NCBI GenBank assembly: GCA_963696075.1
Contig: CAVOJD010000029.1
Span: forward strand, 704,710-768,709
Direction of reading: 5' to 3'
Origin: CAJQQK01 sp963696075
Lineage (GTDB): Bacteria > Pseudomonadota > Alphaproteobacteria > Rhizobiales > Hyphomicrobiaceae
DNA length: 64,000 bases
Part shown: positions 53,319-62,285 of the stretch, one piece after another
Position numbering within the stretch: position 1 is the first letter of the stretch
Layout of the letters: each line of letters opens with the position of its first letter
Notes under the pieces: generated by a model
What the model saw: only the letters and a program-made list of their open reading frames with translations
Told to the model about the DNA's origin: nothing
Databases searched by the model: none
Program-made: the position numbers and the translations under genes

Positions 53319-54794
53319 TCATTCCATTTCCGCGGGCTCCCCCGGCGGCGGCGTATAGATGAGGAGCGCTTCAGAGGCGACAGCATCGGCGCCGCCCCAG
53401 TGCGCAATCCATTTGCGTTGGTCACCTTTCGCCCGGGCATCGACGGCTTCCGGATCGCAGATCTGACGAAGTTTGGCCTCGAGTTCGGCGGCCTTCGGAT
53501 GGTCCGGGCCGAGGTCGGCGCATTCGCTCGCGTCGCTTTCGAGATCGAACAATTGGCGCGGCATGCCTGCGTGATAAAGCAGCTTCCAGCGCCCGTCCCG
53601 CAGCATGAAGCTGCCGCTTGCCGAACCCGCGGCATGATATTCGGCGAAGGCGGTGCGCTGGGGGGCAGCCGCTTCGCCAGTCGTTTCGAATTCGTGCCAG
53701 AGCGATGCGCCCATCAGTTCGTCCGGCGCACTGGCGTTCTCGACACCGGCGCTCTCCATGAGCGTTGGATAGAGATCAACGTGGCTGACCGGCGCATCGA
53801 CGACCCGGCCTTGCGGAATGTCGGGCCCCGCCATGATCAAGGGGACGCGGATCAATTCTTCGAAGAGGCACGACTTGCCGAACAGGCCGTGCGCGCCGGC
53901 CATCTCGCCGTGGTCGCTGGTGTAGATGATACGCGTATCCCCCGTCAGGCCCATGTCCTCGAGTGCGCCGAGCACGGTGCCGATCTGTTGGTCGAGGTGC
54001 TCGCACAGCGCGATATAGCCGGCCATGACCTTCCTCAGCGCCGCCTCGTCCTCATCCGTCATCGCCTCTGACCTCAGTATCCGCCGGCGATAGGCGACCG
54101 CGGGATGGTCCTTGGCAGGGTCTGCCTGCCAGTCTGCCGGCAGCGTGACCTCGGCTTCATCCTCCGCACGGTAGAATTCCGCCGGCACCGTGAAGGGCGG
54201 ATGCGCGCTGGGATAGGATACGAACAGCACCCAGGGCTTTTCGGTTGCCTCAGCGTGCGCGCCAAGCCAGTCGATTGCAGCCGTCGTGACCTTCTCATCG
54301 AACGCCTGATAGGGCGCCGTCCCGATCCCTGAGCGATCCATGTAGAGGTTCCATTGCCCCGCGTTAACGGGCTCGCGGTCGACCGCGCGCAACAGCATGT
54401 GAATGCCGCCCTTGCCGTCGAGAATGTGCATCGGCAGGATCTCTTGCGAAAAGCCGTTCTCCGGCGCGCTCTCGCGGAAATGGAGCTTGCCGATCGACAC
54501 GACCTCGTGGCCGGCCTCGCGCAGTTGGCCCATCCACGAAGCCTGGCTGCCATCGTAGGGAATGGCGTTGTCCCAGAACCCTGTTTGATGGGGGAAGAGA
54601 CCTGTTGCGAGCGCCGCACGCGCGGGACAGCACAGTGGACTTGCCGAATAGGCATTCTCGAAACGCACACCCCGCGCCGCCAGTGCGTCGAGGTTTGGCG
54701 TGCGCGCGAGCGGGTTGCCATAGGCGCCGAGGTAGTCGCAGGCGTGGTTATCTGAGAGGAAGAAGATCGTGTTTTTCGGCGGCGGCGTCGGCAT
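53319..54794 (-). CDS. Cytoplasmic sulfatase (formylglycine type)
   Basis: This 491-residue sulfatase has the motif C-C-P-A-R at 55-59; Cys55 is the residue expected to become formylglycine, and the adjacent Cys56 is unusual among the four sulfatases here. Metal ligands come from FLSDNHACDY (12-21) and YTSDHGEMAGAHGLFGKS. No signal peptide. The closest relative in the window is the sulfatase at 43223. It lies 56 bases downstream of the start of the sulfatase at 51772 and 75 bases from the UxaA-like pair, all on the minus strand. Confidence 0.92.
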   Translation of the reverse strand: MPTPPPKNTIFFLSDNHACDYLGAYGNPLARTPNLDALAARGVRFENAYSASPLCCPARAALATGLFPHQTGFWDNAIPYDGSQASWMGQLREAGHEVVSIGKLHFRESAPENGFSQEILPMHILDGKGGIHMLLRAVDREPVNAGQWNLYMDRSGIGTAPYQAFDEKVTTAAIDWLGAHAEATEKPWVLFVSYPSAHPPFTVPAEFYRAEDEAEVTLPADWQADPAKDHPAVAYRRRILRSEAMTDEDEAALRKVMAGYIALCEHLDQQIGTVLGALEDMGLTGDTRIIYTSDHGEMAGAHGLFGKSCLFEELIRVPLIMAGPDIPQGRVVDAPVSHVDLYPTLMESAGVENASAPDELMGASLWHEFETTGEAAAPQRTAFAEYHAAGSASGSFMLRDGRWKLLYHAGMPRQLFDLESDASECADLGPDHPKAAELEAKLRQICDPEAVDARAKGDQRKWIAHWGGADAVASEALLIYTPPPGEPAEME

Positions 54795-54869
54795 CGGTGC
54801 ACTCCCTAGTTTTTGTAACAGCCCGTGCCGCTCCCGTGCGGCGGCGATCTTGGCCGGCTGGCGTTGCGT

Positions 54870-56048
54870 CTAGACCGATCCTTCAAGCCGGCTGATCGAT
54901 TCAGCCGTCTCGCCGGCGGCCTCCGACCACGTCAGCCCGCCACTGGCCGTTGCCACCAGCAGCGCTCCCAGGGCCGGGACGAGCGCCTCACTGGTCGTCT
55001 CCCCGGTGACGACGGCGCTGGCGTCGAAGTCGATCTGTTCGTGGAGCCGGGACGTGGTGTCGGGATTGGCCGAGACCTTGATGGTTGGGGCCAGTGCCGA
55101 GCCGTAGGGATTGCCCTGCCCGGTCGTGAAGAGGACGATTTGGGCTCCGGCCGCGATCATCGAGGTGATCGATTCCGGCGAGAAGGTCGGCGTGTCCATC
55201 AGGTAGAGGCCGGCCGGTTCCGGAAACGCTTCGCCTTCCCGGAGCAGGCCCACGATCGGCTGGTCACCGCCCTTGGCGATGGCCCCAAGCGACTTCTCTT
55301 CGAGTGTCGTGATCCCGCCATCATGGTTCTGAGGGCCGGGATTGTTGGACTGGACATCATGACCGCGGCTGAGGGCAAAGGCATGCCGCTCAGCCATGGC
55401 CGTGCGGATCGCCTCTGCAACCTCTGGGGAAGCTGCGCGCCTGGCCAGAATGTCTTCCGTCCCGGTCCACTCGATCGTCTCGCTGAAGACGGCGCGTCCG
55501 CCATCGCCAACGACACGGCAGGCGAGATGGCCGACAAGCGGATTGGCGACAAGACCGGACGTGGCATCCGAATGACCACATTCGATGGCGATGGAGAGCG
55601 CGCTGGCAGGCTGGCGCGTGCGGGGCTGGCGGGAAGCTGCGTGAATGAGCCGGGTGAGGGCACGCGCGCCTTTCTCGATCAGTGTGAAGCGGTCCTCGTC
55701 GACGCCTTGCAGGGAAAGACCGGCGCAGGGGCGCTGGGCCGCCTCGAGGCGTGCGATGACGTCGGCGACGCGCTTGTCGTCCGGACCGAGAACCAGACAC
55801 GCGCCAACGTTGGGATGGGTGGCAAGAGCTGCCATCATGTGGCGCTGAAAGGTGAGGTCGGGGCCGACGTGGCCTCGTCCATAGAGCGAGGCGATCAGGA
55901 CGGTCTGGGGAAAGAGGCGGTGAAGGGCGCGGGCAGCCCCGTTCTCAAGCCCGCTGAGGGAGACGATCGCGACGTGATTGCGAACCCCCGGCGCCGTCGT
56001 CTTGCGCGCATAGCCAAGGAAACCATCACGCGCCTGGGCATCACTCAT
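54870..56048 (-). CDS. UxaA/SuyB-like lyase, large subunit
   Basis: This 392-residue protein matches the C-terminal (GarD/UxaA_C) part of altronate and galactarate dehydratases. That family also includes the beta subunit of (R)-sulfolactate sulfo-lyase. Visible blocks are VRNHVAIVSLSGLENGAA, GACLVLGPDD, ALSIAIECGHSDATSGLVANP, HDVQSNNPGPQNHDGGITTLEEKSLG and IVLFTTGQGNPYGSALAPTIKVSANP. The small subunit is encoded just upstream with an ATGA overlap, so the enzyme is split into two chains. The reaction is beta-elimination from a hydroxy acid; whether water or sulfite leaves cannot be read from the sequence. Confidence 0.85.
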   Translation of the reverse strand: MSDAQARDGFLGYARKTTAPGVRNHVAIVSLSGLENGAARALHRLFPQTVLIASLYGRGHVGPDLTFQRHMMAALATHPNVGACLVLGPDDKRVADVIARLEAAQRPCAGLSLQGVDEDRFTLIEKGARALTRLIHAASRQPRTRQPASALSIAIECGHSDATSGLVANPLVGHLACRVVGDGGRAVFSETIEWTGTEDILARRAASPEVAEAIRTAMAERHAFALSRGHDVQSNNPGPQNHDGGITTLEEKSLGAIAKGGDQPIVGLLREGEAFPEPAGLYLMDTPTFSPESITSMIAAGAQIVLFTTGQGNPYGSALAPTIKVSANPDTTSRLHEQIDFDASAVVTGETTSEALVPALGALLVATASGGLTWSEAAGETAESISRLEGSV

Positions 56049-56401
56049 CGGCCTGTCTCCGTACGGGCTTCCTTGCCCGCGAAACCTTCGAGATTGTGGA
56101 GGTGGACGTGGGCGCCGGCGCGAATGTCCCGGGTCGCGATGCCGATGGGCGCACCATATTTGAAGACGGCCTCACCGGCGCGAATATCGGTGAGCGCGAA
56201 TTTGTGCCCGCGCGGGATCGCCTCGAGGACTCTTGGCACGGTCGAATCGCTGCCATCCGGGCCATCACCTGGCCCACCACCTGAAATGTGCGGGGTGGTA
56301 TCGGCAGCGAGGACGCTGAGCGCCGTTGCCACCGTATCGCTTTGGGCAAGCTTGATGGCATTCCATCTCGTCGGTTGCGGCGCAGGGGGCGCAGGGGGCA
56401 T
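56045..56401 (-). CDS. UxaA/SuyA-like lyase, small subunit (SAF domain)
   Basis: This 118-residue protein has a SAF domain in its C-terminal half: IPRGHKFALTDIRAGEAVFKYGAPIGIATRDIRAGAHVHLHNL in pieces matches the N-terminal domain of UxaA-type dehydratases, including the conserved HVHxHNL end. The N-terminal 60 residues are longer than usual and rich in Pro, Gly and Asp. The stop overlaps the large-subunit start. It is divergent from the formylglycine-generating enzyme gene, with 103 bases between the starts. Confidence 0.82.
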   Translation of the reverse strand: MPPAPPAPQPTRWNAIKLAQSDTVATALSVLAADTTPHISGGGPGDGPDGSDSTVPRVLEAIPRGHKFALTDIRAGEAVFKYGAPIGIATRDIRAGAHVHLHNLEGFAGKEARTETGR

Positions 56402-56504
56402 TGCGGCGGCCTCGTCTTGAATTCGCGGTCTGCTCGTCTAGCATTGTGGGGGCAATGCAGGACCAGGGCAATCGCGGTTCAGATGGCCGGCAAGGGAGAA
56501 CAGG

Positions 56505-57524
56505 ATGACGCGCGCCGACGACCATAAAGGGTGCTGCACGCCGGCGCGCGCCGATTGCGCAGGTCCCGAGGCCGCGTCCGCCCCGGTGGCATCCCCCGTG
56601 ACCGTTGCCCCACACCCCGCCCCACACTCCCAGGCCCCAGCCCGCGATCCCGGCGCCCGGATGGTGGACCTGGAGGGCGGCACCTTTGCGATGGGGGCAA
56701 ATGATCCCGGCGCCCATCCCCTCGACGGCGAAGGCCCCGTTCGCGACATCACCGTTTCACCGTTTCGTATCGATGCCGTCGCCGTCTCCAACGAACGCTT
56801 TGCCAATTTTGTCGAAGCGACGGGCTACGAGACTGAATCGGAACGTTTCGGCTGGTCATTTGTTTTCGCAGGCTTCCTGTCGAGCGATCATCCCCCAACC
56901 CGTTCGGTGCCACAGGCGCCCTGGTGGCGGCAGGTGTTTGGCGCGGCCTGGCACAGCCCTGAAGGGCCCGGATCGAGCATCGAGGATCGCCTCGACCATC
57001 CCGTCGTCCATGTCTCCCATAACGATGCGCTGGCCTATTGCGCGTGGGCCGGCGCCCGGCTGCCGACGGAGGCGGAATGGGAGTTTGCCGCACGCGGCGG
57101 CCGCCACGGCGAGCGCTTCCCTTGGGGCAACGAGTTGATGCCGGACGGCACGCATCAGTGCAATATCTGGCAGGGAACGTTTCCGGACGAGAACACCGCC
57201 GAAGACGGCTATCGCGGCACAGCCCCCGTCACCGCCTATCAGCCGAACGGCTTCGGCCTCTACAACATGGTCGGAAACGCCTGGGAGTGGTGCGCCGACT
57301 GGTATCACAATCGCTTCCATGCCCACCCCTCAGCGCCAACGCGCGATCCCCGCGGACCACCCCACGGAACCGCCCGCGTCATGAAGGGCGGATCGCATCT
57401 GTGCCATCGCTCTTACTGCTATCGTTACCGGGTCGGCGCGCGATCGTCTTCGCCACCGGACAGCGGCAGCGGCAACGTCGGGTTTCGCATCGTCATGGAT
57501 TTACCAGGGGAGACGCGGCCTTGA
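56505..57524 (+). CDS. Formylglycine-generating enzyme (sulfatase-activating)
   Basis: FGE oxidises the active-site Cys of sulfatases to formylglycine with O2 and copper. This 339-residue enzyme has the complete FGE-sulfatase fold from VDLEGGTFAMGAN to GSGNVGFRIV. It carries the two catalytic cysteines, Cys300 and Cys305 (SHLCHRSYCYRYR), and the NMVGNAWEWCADWY block. No signal peptide, so it matures sulfatases in the cytoplasm, where the four local sulfatases should also be. The N-terminal 50 residues form a Pro/Ala-rich leader that contains C-T-P-A-R at 11-15, which itself fits the CxPxR sequence recognised by the enzyme. The stop overlaps the TTG start of the next gene. Confidence 0.94.
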   Translation: MTRADDHKGCCTPARADCAGPEAASAPVASPVTVAPHPAPHSQAPARDPGARMVDLEGGTFAMGANDPGAHPLDGEGPVRDITVSPFRIDAVAVSNERFANFVEATGYETESERFGWSFVFAGFLSSDHPPTRSVPQAPWWRQVFGAAWHSPEGPGSSIEDRLDHPVVHVSHNDALAYCAWAGARLPTEAEWEFAARGGRHGERFPWGNELMPDGTHQCNIWQGTFPDENTAEDGYRGTAPVTAYQPNGFGLYNMVGNAWEWCADWYHNRFHAHPSAPTRDPRGPPHGTARVMKGGSHLCHRSYCYRYRVGARSSSPPDSGSGNVGFRIVMDLPGETRP

Positions 57525-58652
57525 GCCAGCTCGATGTATTCACCGTTGACGTCTCGGAGAAGACGACATGGATCCTGCTGCGATTGACCGGTGAGGACGG
57601 CGTCACAGGCGCCGGCGAAGCAACGCTGAACAATCGCACCAGCGACGTCCTGGCGGCAATTCCCGATGCCGTCGCCTGCATGAACGAGGCGGGGATCAGC
57701 CCGGCCAACCGGCTGGCGGCCGTGGGCCACACGATACCTGGCGTGATCGGCCGGGTGATTGTGTCGGCCTTGGAGCAGGCCTGGCTGGATCGGGAGGGCC
57801 GGCGTCTTGGCCGCCCCGTCCATGCGTTGCTTGGCGGGGCTTATCGTGATGCGGTGCCCTGCTACGCCAATATCAACCGTGGGACGCTGTCGCGAACACC
57901 GGAGGAGTTCGCGGACCGTGCGGCCTTGGCGATTGGCGATGGCTATGGCGCGGTCAAGCTCGCGCCGTTCGATGACGTCACGCCGGAGGCGCACGATGAG
58001 GCGCTCCGGGAAAAGGCCATCGCGGCAGGCTTCGCGCGCATCGATGCCGTCGTCACCAGACTGGATGGCGCGGGCGCGGTGCAGGTCGATTGCCACTCAC
58101 GGTTCCGGGGTGCTGAGGCCGGCGAACATCCTCGCGCGGGTCGCAGCGTCCGGCGTGGTGTGGTTTGAGGAGCCGGTCGCCGAGACGAGCGATGCGCTGG
58201 CAACGATCGCCCAACTCCGCCAGATGGCTGAGGTGCGGGGCATCAGGCTCGCAGGCGCGGAAAAGTGCGCTGATACGGGTGACTTTCTCCCCTTCATCAC
58301 CGGCCACTGCTATGACGTCATCATGCCCGACATCGTGCTGGCCGGCGGGCCGCGCGAGGTCGTGCGGATCGGCCATCTGGCGTCGGGCCTTGGCTGCGGC
58401 GTCAGCCTGCACAACCCGTGCGGTCCGGTCATGGACATGCACAGCGTCCATGTTGCGGCCGCCGTGCCCTCGCTGGTGTCCCTCGAGCGTCAATTCCGCG
58501 AAACGGCCCTCTACGACGACATCATCACCAACCGTGCACATCACTTGCGCAACGGCGCGATCGACCTGTCGGATACACCGGGTGTCGGCCTGGATGTCGC
58601 GTGGACGCATCCGGTCCTGGAGCGGAAGGTCGCGCTAAGTGTCGATTTATAA
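57521..58652 (+). pseudogene. Enolase-superfamily (mandelate racemase-like) enzyme, frameshifted
   Basis: The TTG start (57521, after AGGGGAG) overlaps the FGE stop. The first frame gives the capping domain and the lysine strand GYGAVKLAPFDD up to VQVDCHSRFR (metal Asp). After a GGGG run at 58107-58110 the protein continues in another frame, LRPANILARVAASGVVWFEEP, with metal ligands Glu in FEEP and LAGAEK and a base His in SLHNPCGP. Removing one G restores a 376-residue enzyme of normal length. The HNPxGP form is common in sugar-acid dehydratases. A one-base change in a homopolymer is a typical sequencing error, so the gene may be intact. Confidence 0.85.
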
Positions 58653-58786
58653 GTCCGGAAGGACTGCCAGACTGTTTCGGTACGGGCGCCCTATGATCAG
58701 CGGCAAGTCTACAGGTGCGTGGAGCGCCGCTTACGAGACGGGCCAAAAGCGCACCCAATCAAGTCGTTACCAATAGGGAGACGCCA

Positions 58787-61249
58787 ATGCCCCCCGCTCC
58801 GCCAGACAAGGCCCGCGCCGTCATCATCGGTGGTGGCGTGTCCGGGTGTTCCGTTGCCTATCACCTCACGCTGCTCGGCTGGAATGACGTCGTCCTTCTG
58901 GAGCGAAAGCAGCTCACGAGTGGGACCACCTGGCATGCGGCCGGATTGATCGGCCAGTTGCGCGCGACGCAGAACCTGACCCGCCTCGCCCGCTACTCGA
59001 CCGAGCTCTACCATGCGCTCGAGGCCGAAACCGGCGTCGCGACCGGCATGAAGCGCAACGGCTCGATCACCGTCGCCCTGACAGCGGATCGCCTCGAAGA
59101 AGTGCGCCGGCAGGCAGCGCTCGCCAGGGCCTTCGCAGTCGAGGTCCACGAGATCGACCGGACCGAGATCAAGACGCGCTACCCCCACCTCAATACGGAC
59201 GGCGTCGTTGGCGGCGTGTTTCTGCCGGGCGATGGACAATGCGATCCCGCCAACGTGGCGATGGCGTTGGCGAAGGGGGCCCGCCAGCGTGGCGCCCGCA
59301 TTCTGGAGGGCATCAAGGTCACCGCCGTGCATCAGCGCGATGGGCGCGTCACGGGGGTCGGCTGGGCGCGCGACGGCAGCGAGGCTGAGGCTGGCACGAT
59401 CGAGGCCGACATTGTCGTCAACTGCGCTGGGATGTGGGCCCGCGATCTCGCAGCCAGCTCCGGCGTGACCGTGCCCCTTCATGCCTGCGAACATTTCTAC
59501 ATCGTCACCGAGCCGGTCGAGGGACTGGGCGAACTGCCCGTCCTGCGCGTTCCCGATGAGTGTGCCTACTACAAGGAAGATGCCGGCAAGATGATGCTGG
59601 GCGCCTTCGAGCCCAAGGCGAAGCCGTGGGGCATGGCGGGCATTCCCGACGACTTCTGCTTCGACCAGCTGCCCGAGGACGTCGCCCACTTCGAGCCGAT
59701 CCTGGAGCAGGCGGTGAAGCGCATGCCGATGCTGGCTGACGCTGGCATTCATACGTTCTTCAATGGCCCGGAAAGCTTCACGCCGGACGATCGCTATTAT
59801 CTCGGCGAAGCTCCGGAACTGCGCGGCTACTGGGTCGCGGCCGGCTACAATTCGATCGGCATCATCTCGTCGGGCGGTGCGGGCTACGCCCTGGCCGAAT
59901 GGATGGACAAGGGGGCGCCGCCCTATGACCTCTGGGATGTCGACATCCGCCGCGCGCAACCCTTCCAGCGCAACCGGCGCTATCTTCGTGAACGCGTCAG
60001 TGAAACGCTTGGCCTGCTCTATGCCGACCACTTCCCCTACCGCCAACCTGAAACGGCGCGCGGCGTCCGGCGCTCCCCGGTGCACGCCGAGCTGGAGGCA
60101 CGGGGCGCCGTCTTCGGCGAGGCAGCAGGCTGGGAGCGCGCGAACTGGTTTGCCGAACCCGGCCAGGATGCGCGCTATACCTACGGCTGGACGCGCCAGG
60201 GTTGGTTTGAGAACACAGCCCGCGAGCACCACGCACTTGCGCACCGCCGTCGGCCTCTACGACATGTCCTCATTCGGGAAGATCCGCGTCGAAGGCCGCG
60301 ACGCATGCCAGTTCCTGAACCGCATCTCAGCCAACCAGATCGACGTCGAGGTGGGGCGCATCGTCTATACGCAATGGCTGAACGCGCGCGGCGGGATCGA
60401 GTGCGACCTGACCGTGACGCGGCTTTCTGAAACAGCCTTCCTGCTGGTCGTGCCCGCCGTCACGCTGCAACGCGACCTCAACTGGCTCCGCCGCCATCTC
60501 ACATCCGACCTGTTCGTCGTGGTGACGGACATTTCGGCGGCCGAAGCCGTCTTCTGTGTGATGGGGCCGGACGCCCGCGCGCTGATGCAGTCGGTGAGCC
60601 CCGACGATTTCACCAATGCCCATCATCCCTTCGCGACGATGCGAGAAATCGAAATCGGGCAGGGCATCGCGCGCGCCCACCGCGTCTCCTACGTGGGCGA
60701 ACTGGGTTGGGAAATCTATGTCTCCACGGACCAGGCCGCGCACATCTTCGACACACTCATGCGAGGCAGGTGCGGACCACGGCCTGAGGCTTATGCGGCC
60801 TTCACGCGATGGATAGCTGCCGTCTCGAAAAAGCGTATCGTCACTTCGGCCACGACATCACGGATGAGGATCACGTCCTCGAAGCGGGACTCGGATTTGC
60901 CGTCAACATGGCCAAGGGGGACTTCCTCGGCCGTGACGCCGTCAGCCGGAAGCAAGACGAGGGGCTGGCGCGCCGCCTGCTGCAATTCCGCCTGCAGGAT
61001 CCCGAGCCGCTGCTCTATCACAACGAACCCATCCTGCGTGATGGCGAGATCGTCGGGAGGATTACGTCCGGCAACTTTGGTCATCATCTGGGAGGTGCCA
61101 TCGGTCTCGGCTATGTCGCGTGCGGGGGAGAAACGCGCGACCAGGTCCTCGCCTCATCATATGAAATCGACGTGGCGGGTGTCCGCGTGAGAGCGGACGT
61201 CTCCGACCGGGCGATGTATGATCCAAAATCACAGCGTGTCAGGAGCTGA
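58787..61249 (+). pseudogene. FAD-dependent oxidoreductase with GcvT domain (dimethylglycine dehydrogenase-like), frameshifted
   Basis: The N-terminal half (about 1-385) is a DAO-type flavin oxidoreductase with VIIGGGVSGCSVAYHL and SGTTWHAAGL, whose His is the covalent FAD site in dimethylglycine and sarcosine dehydrogenases. The C-terminal half is an aminomethyltransferase (GcvT) module with SSFGKIRVEGRDACQFLNRI, RLEKAYRHFGHDI and DFLGRDA, which passes C1 units to tetrahydrofolate. The frame changes near 60237 (extra T), 60762 (extra C) and 60791-60793 (extra base). Removing all three gives 819 residues, the normal size. AGGGAG precedes ATG 58787. The likely role is demethylation or oxidation of a secondary or tertiary amine. 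Errors in the sequence are more likely than true decay. Confidence 0.85.
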
Positions 61250-61406
61250 CGACACGCCGCCACCGCGCACAGACACACAATCGCCGCTTTTGAACCGTCT
61301 TCGGGAAGCCCGCCTGTGCGGTATTGGATGAGAACCAGATCGCGCGATGTGGCGCTCGCGCGTTTTCTGACCCCGCCAGTATCTGCCTCTGAGACATGAC
61401 GGCTGA

Positions 61407-62234
61407 ATGGTGCCATCAATCGAGATCGACACGCTCGAGCGCGAGACGCTCACCATGCTCGATGCAACGCTCGGCGTGATTGCCGGGCGTCAGGGAGGGG
61501 CTGGCCCGGCAGCGCGGCGCACCGGCAAGGCCCTGCAACGTATTCGCGCGATTGCAGCGCGCCCCGCCGTCATCGCACTGGCAGGCGAATTCAACAGTGG
61601 CAAGTCGAGCCTTACCAATCGATTGGTTGAGATCGATGCCCTGCCAACCGATCTCTTTGCGAATACGACCGTGCCGACCCGGCTTCATTGGGCGCGCGCA
61701 CTGACCCTGACCGCGGTCACCGCATCGGGCCGGCGCATCCCCCTCGACGTGACGGAACTGACCCTTGACGAACCGCTGACGCGGATCGATGTCGGCGCGC
61801 CTGGAGAGCTGCTCAAGACTTACGAACTCGTCGACATGCCCGGCCTTGCCGATCCCGACGCGGAGCGGACCGGCGAAGAGCTGACGGCCCTTCACCCCGA
61901 CGCCCTGATCTGGTGCACGCCCACCACCCAGGCCTGGAAGGAGACCGAGCGCGCCGTCTGGACGAGGCTTCCTGAGCGCCTGAAACAGCGCACCATTCTG
62001 GCCCTGACGTTCGCGGACCTGGTCGACGATCGCCAGGAAATTGCCCGCGTCCGCGCCCGCCTCCAACACGAAGCCGGCCCCTTCCTGAAGATTATTCCCG
62101 TCTCAGCGCTGCCAACCCAGCGCGCCGGCCGCATCGCCTTGCGCGCCGCCTGCAGCGATCTCGCCAATGACCTGAAACTCGACCGGCTCCTTAAGGCAGC
62201 ACAGCTCGGCCAACGTTTGGTGGCTGAACTGTAA
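61407..62234 (+). CDS. Dynamin-like small GTPase
   Basis: This 275-residue GTPase has a P-loop GEFNSGKSS (60-68), a switch Thr in ANTTVPTR (85-92) and G3 DMPG (143-146). The G4 position is degenerate: ALTFADLVDD (Thr201 to Asp204) in place of N/TKxD. The GEFxxGKSSLxNRL pattern and long switch I resemble bacterial dynamin-family proteins. The helical middle and membrane-binding parts are almost absent: only about 55 residues precede the GTPase domain and 50 follow. ATG 61407 has no clear ribosome binding site. A second GTPase with a similar P-loop starts at 63570, so the proteins may work as a pair, as tandem bacterial dynamins do. Confidence 0.82.
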   Translation: MVPSIEIDTLERETLTMLDATLGVIAGRQGGAGPAARRTGKALQRIRAIAARPAVIALAGEFNSGKSSLTNRLVEIDALPTDLFANTTVPTRLHWARALTLTAVTASGRRIPLDVTELTLDEPLTRIDVGAPGELLKTYELVDMPGLADPDAERTGEELTALHPDALIWCTPTTQAWKETERAVWTRLPERLKQRTILALTFADLVDDRQEIARVRARLQHEAGPFLKIIPVSALPTQRAGRIALRAACSDLANDLKLDRLLKAAQLGQRLVAEL

Positions 62235-62285
62235 CATCCAAGCCGGGCATGCCGCACAACCCTGCGGGCGGCGGCGCGGTGCTCG

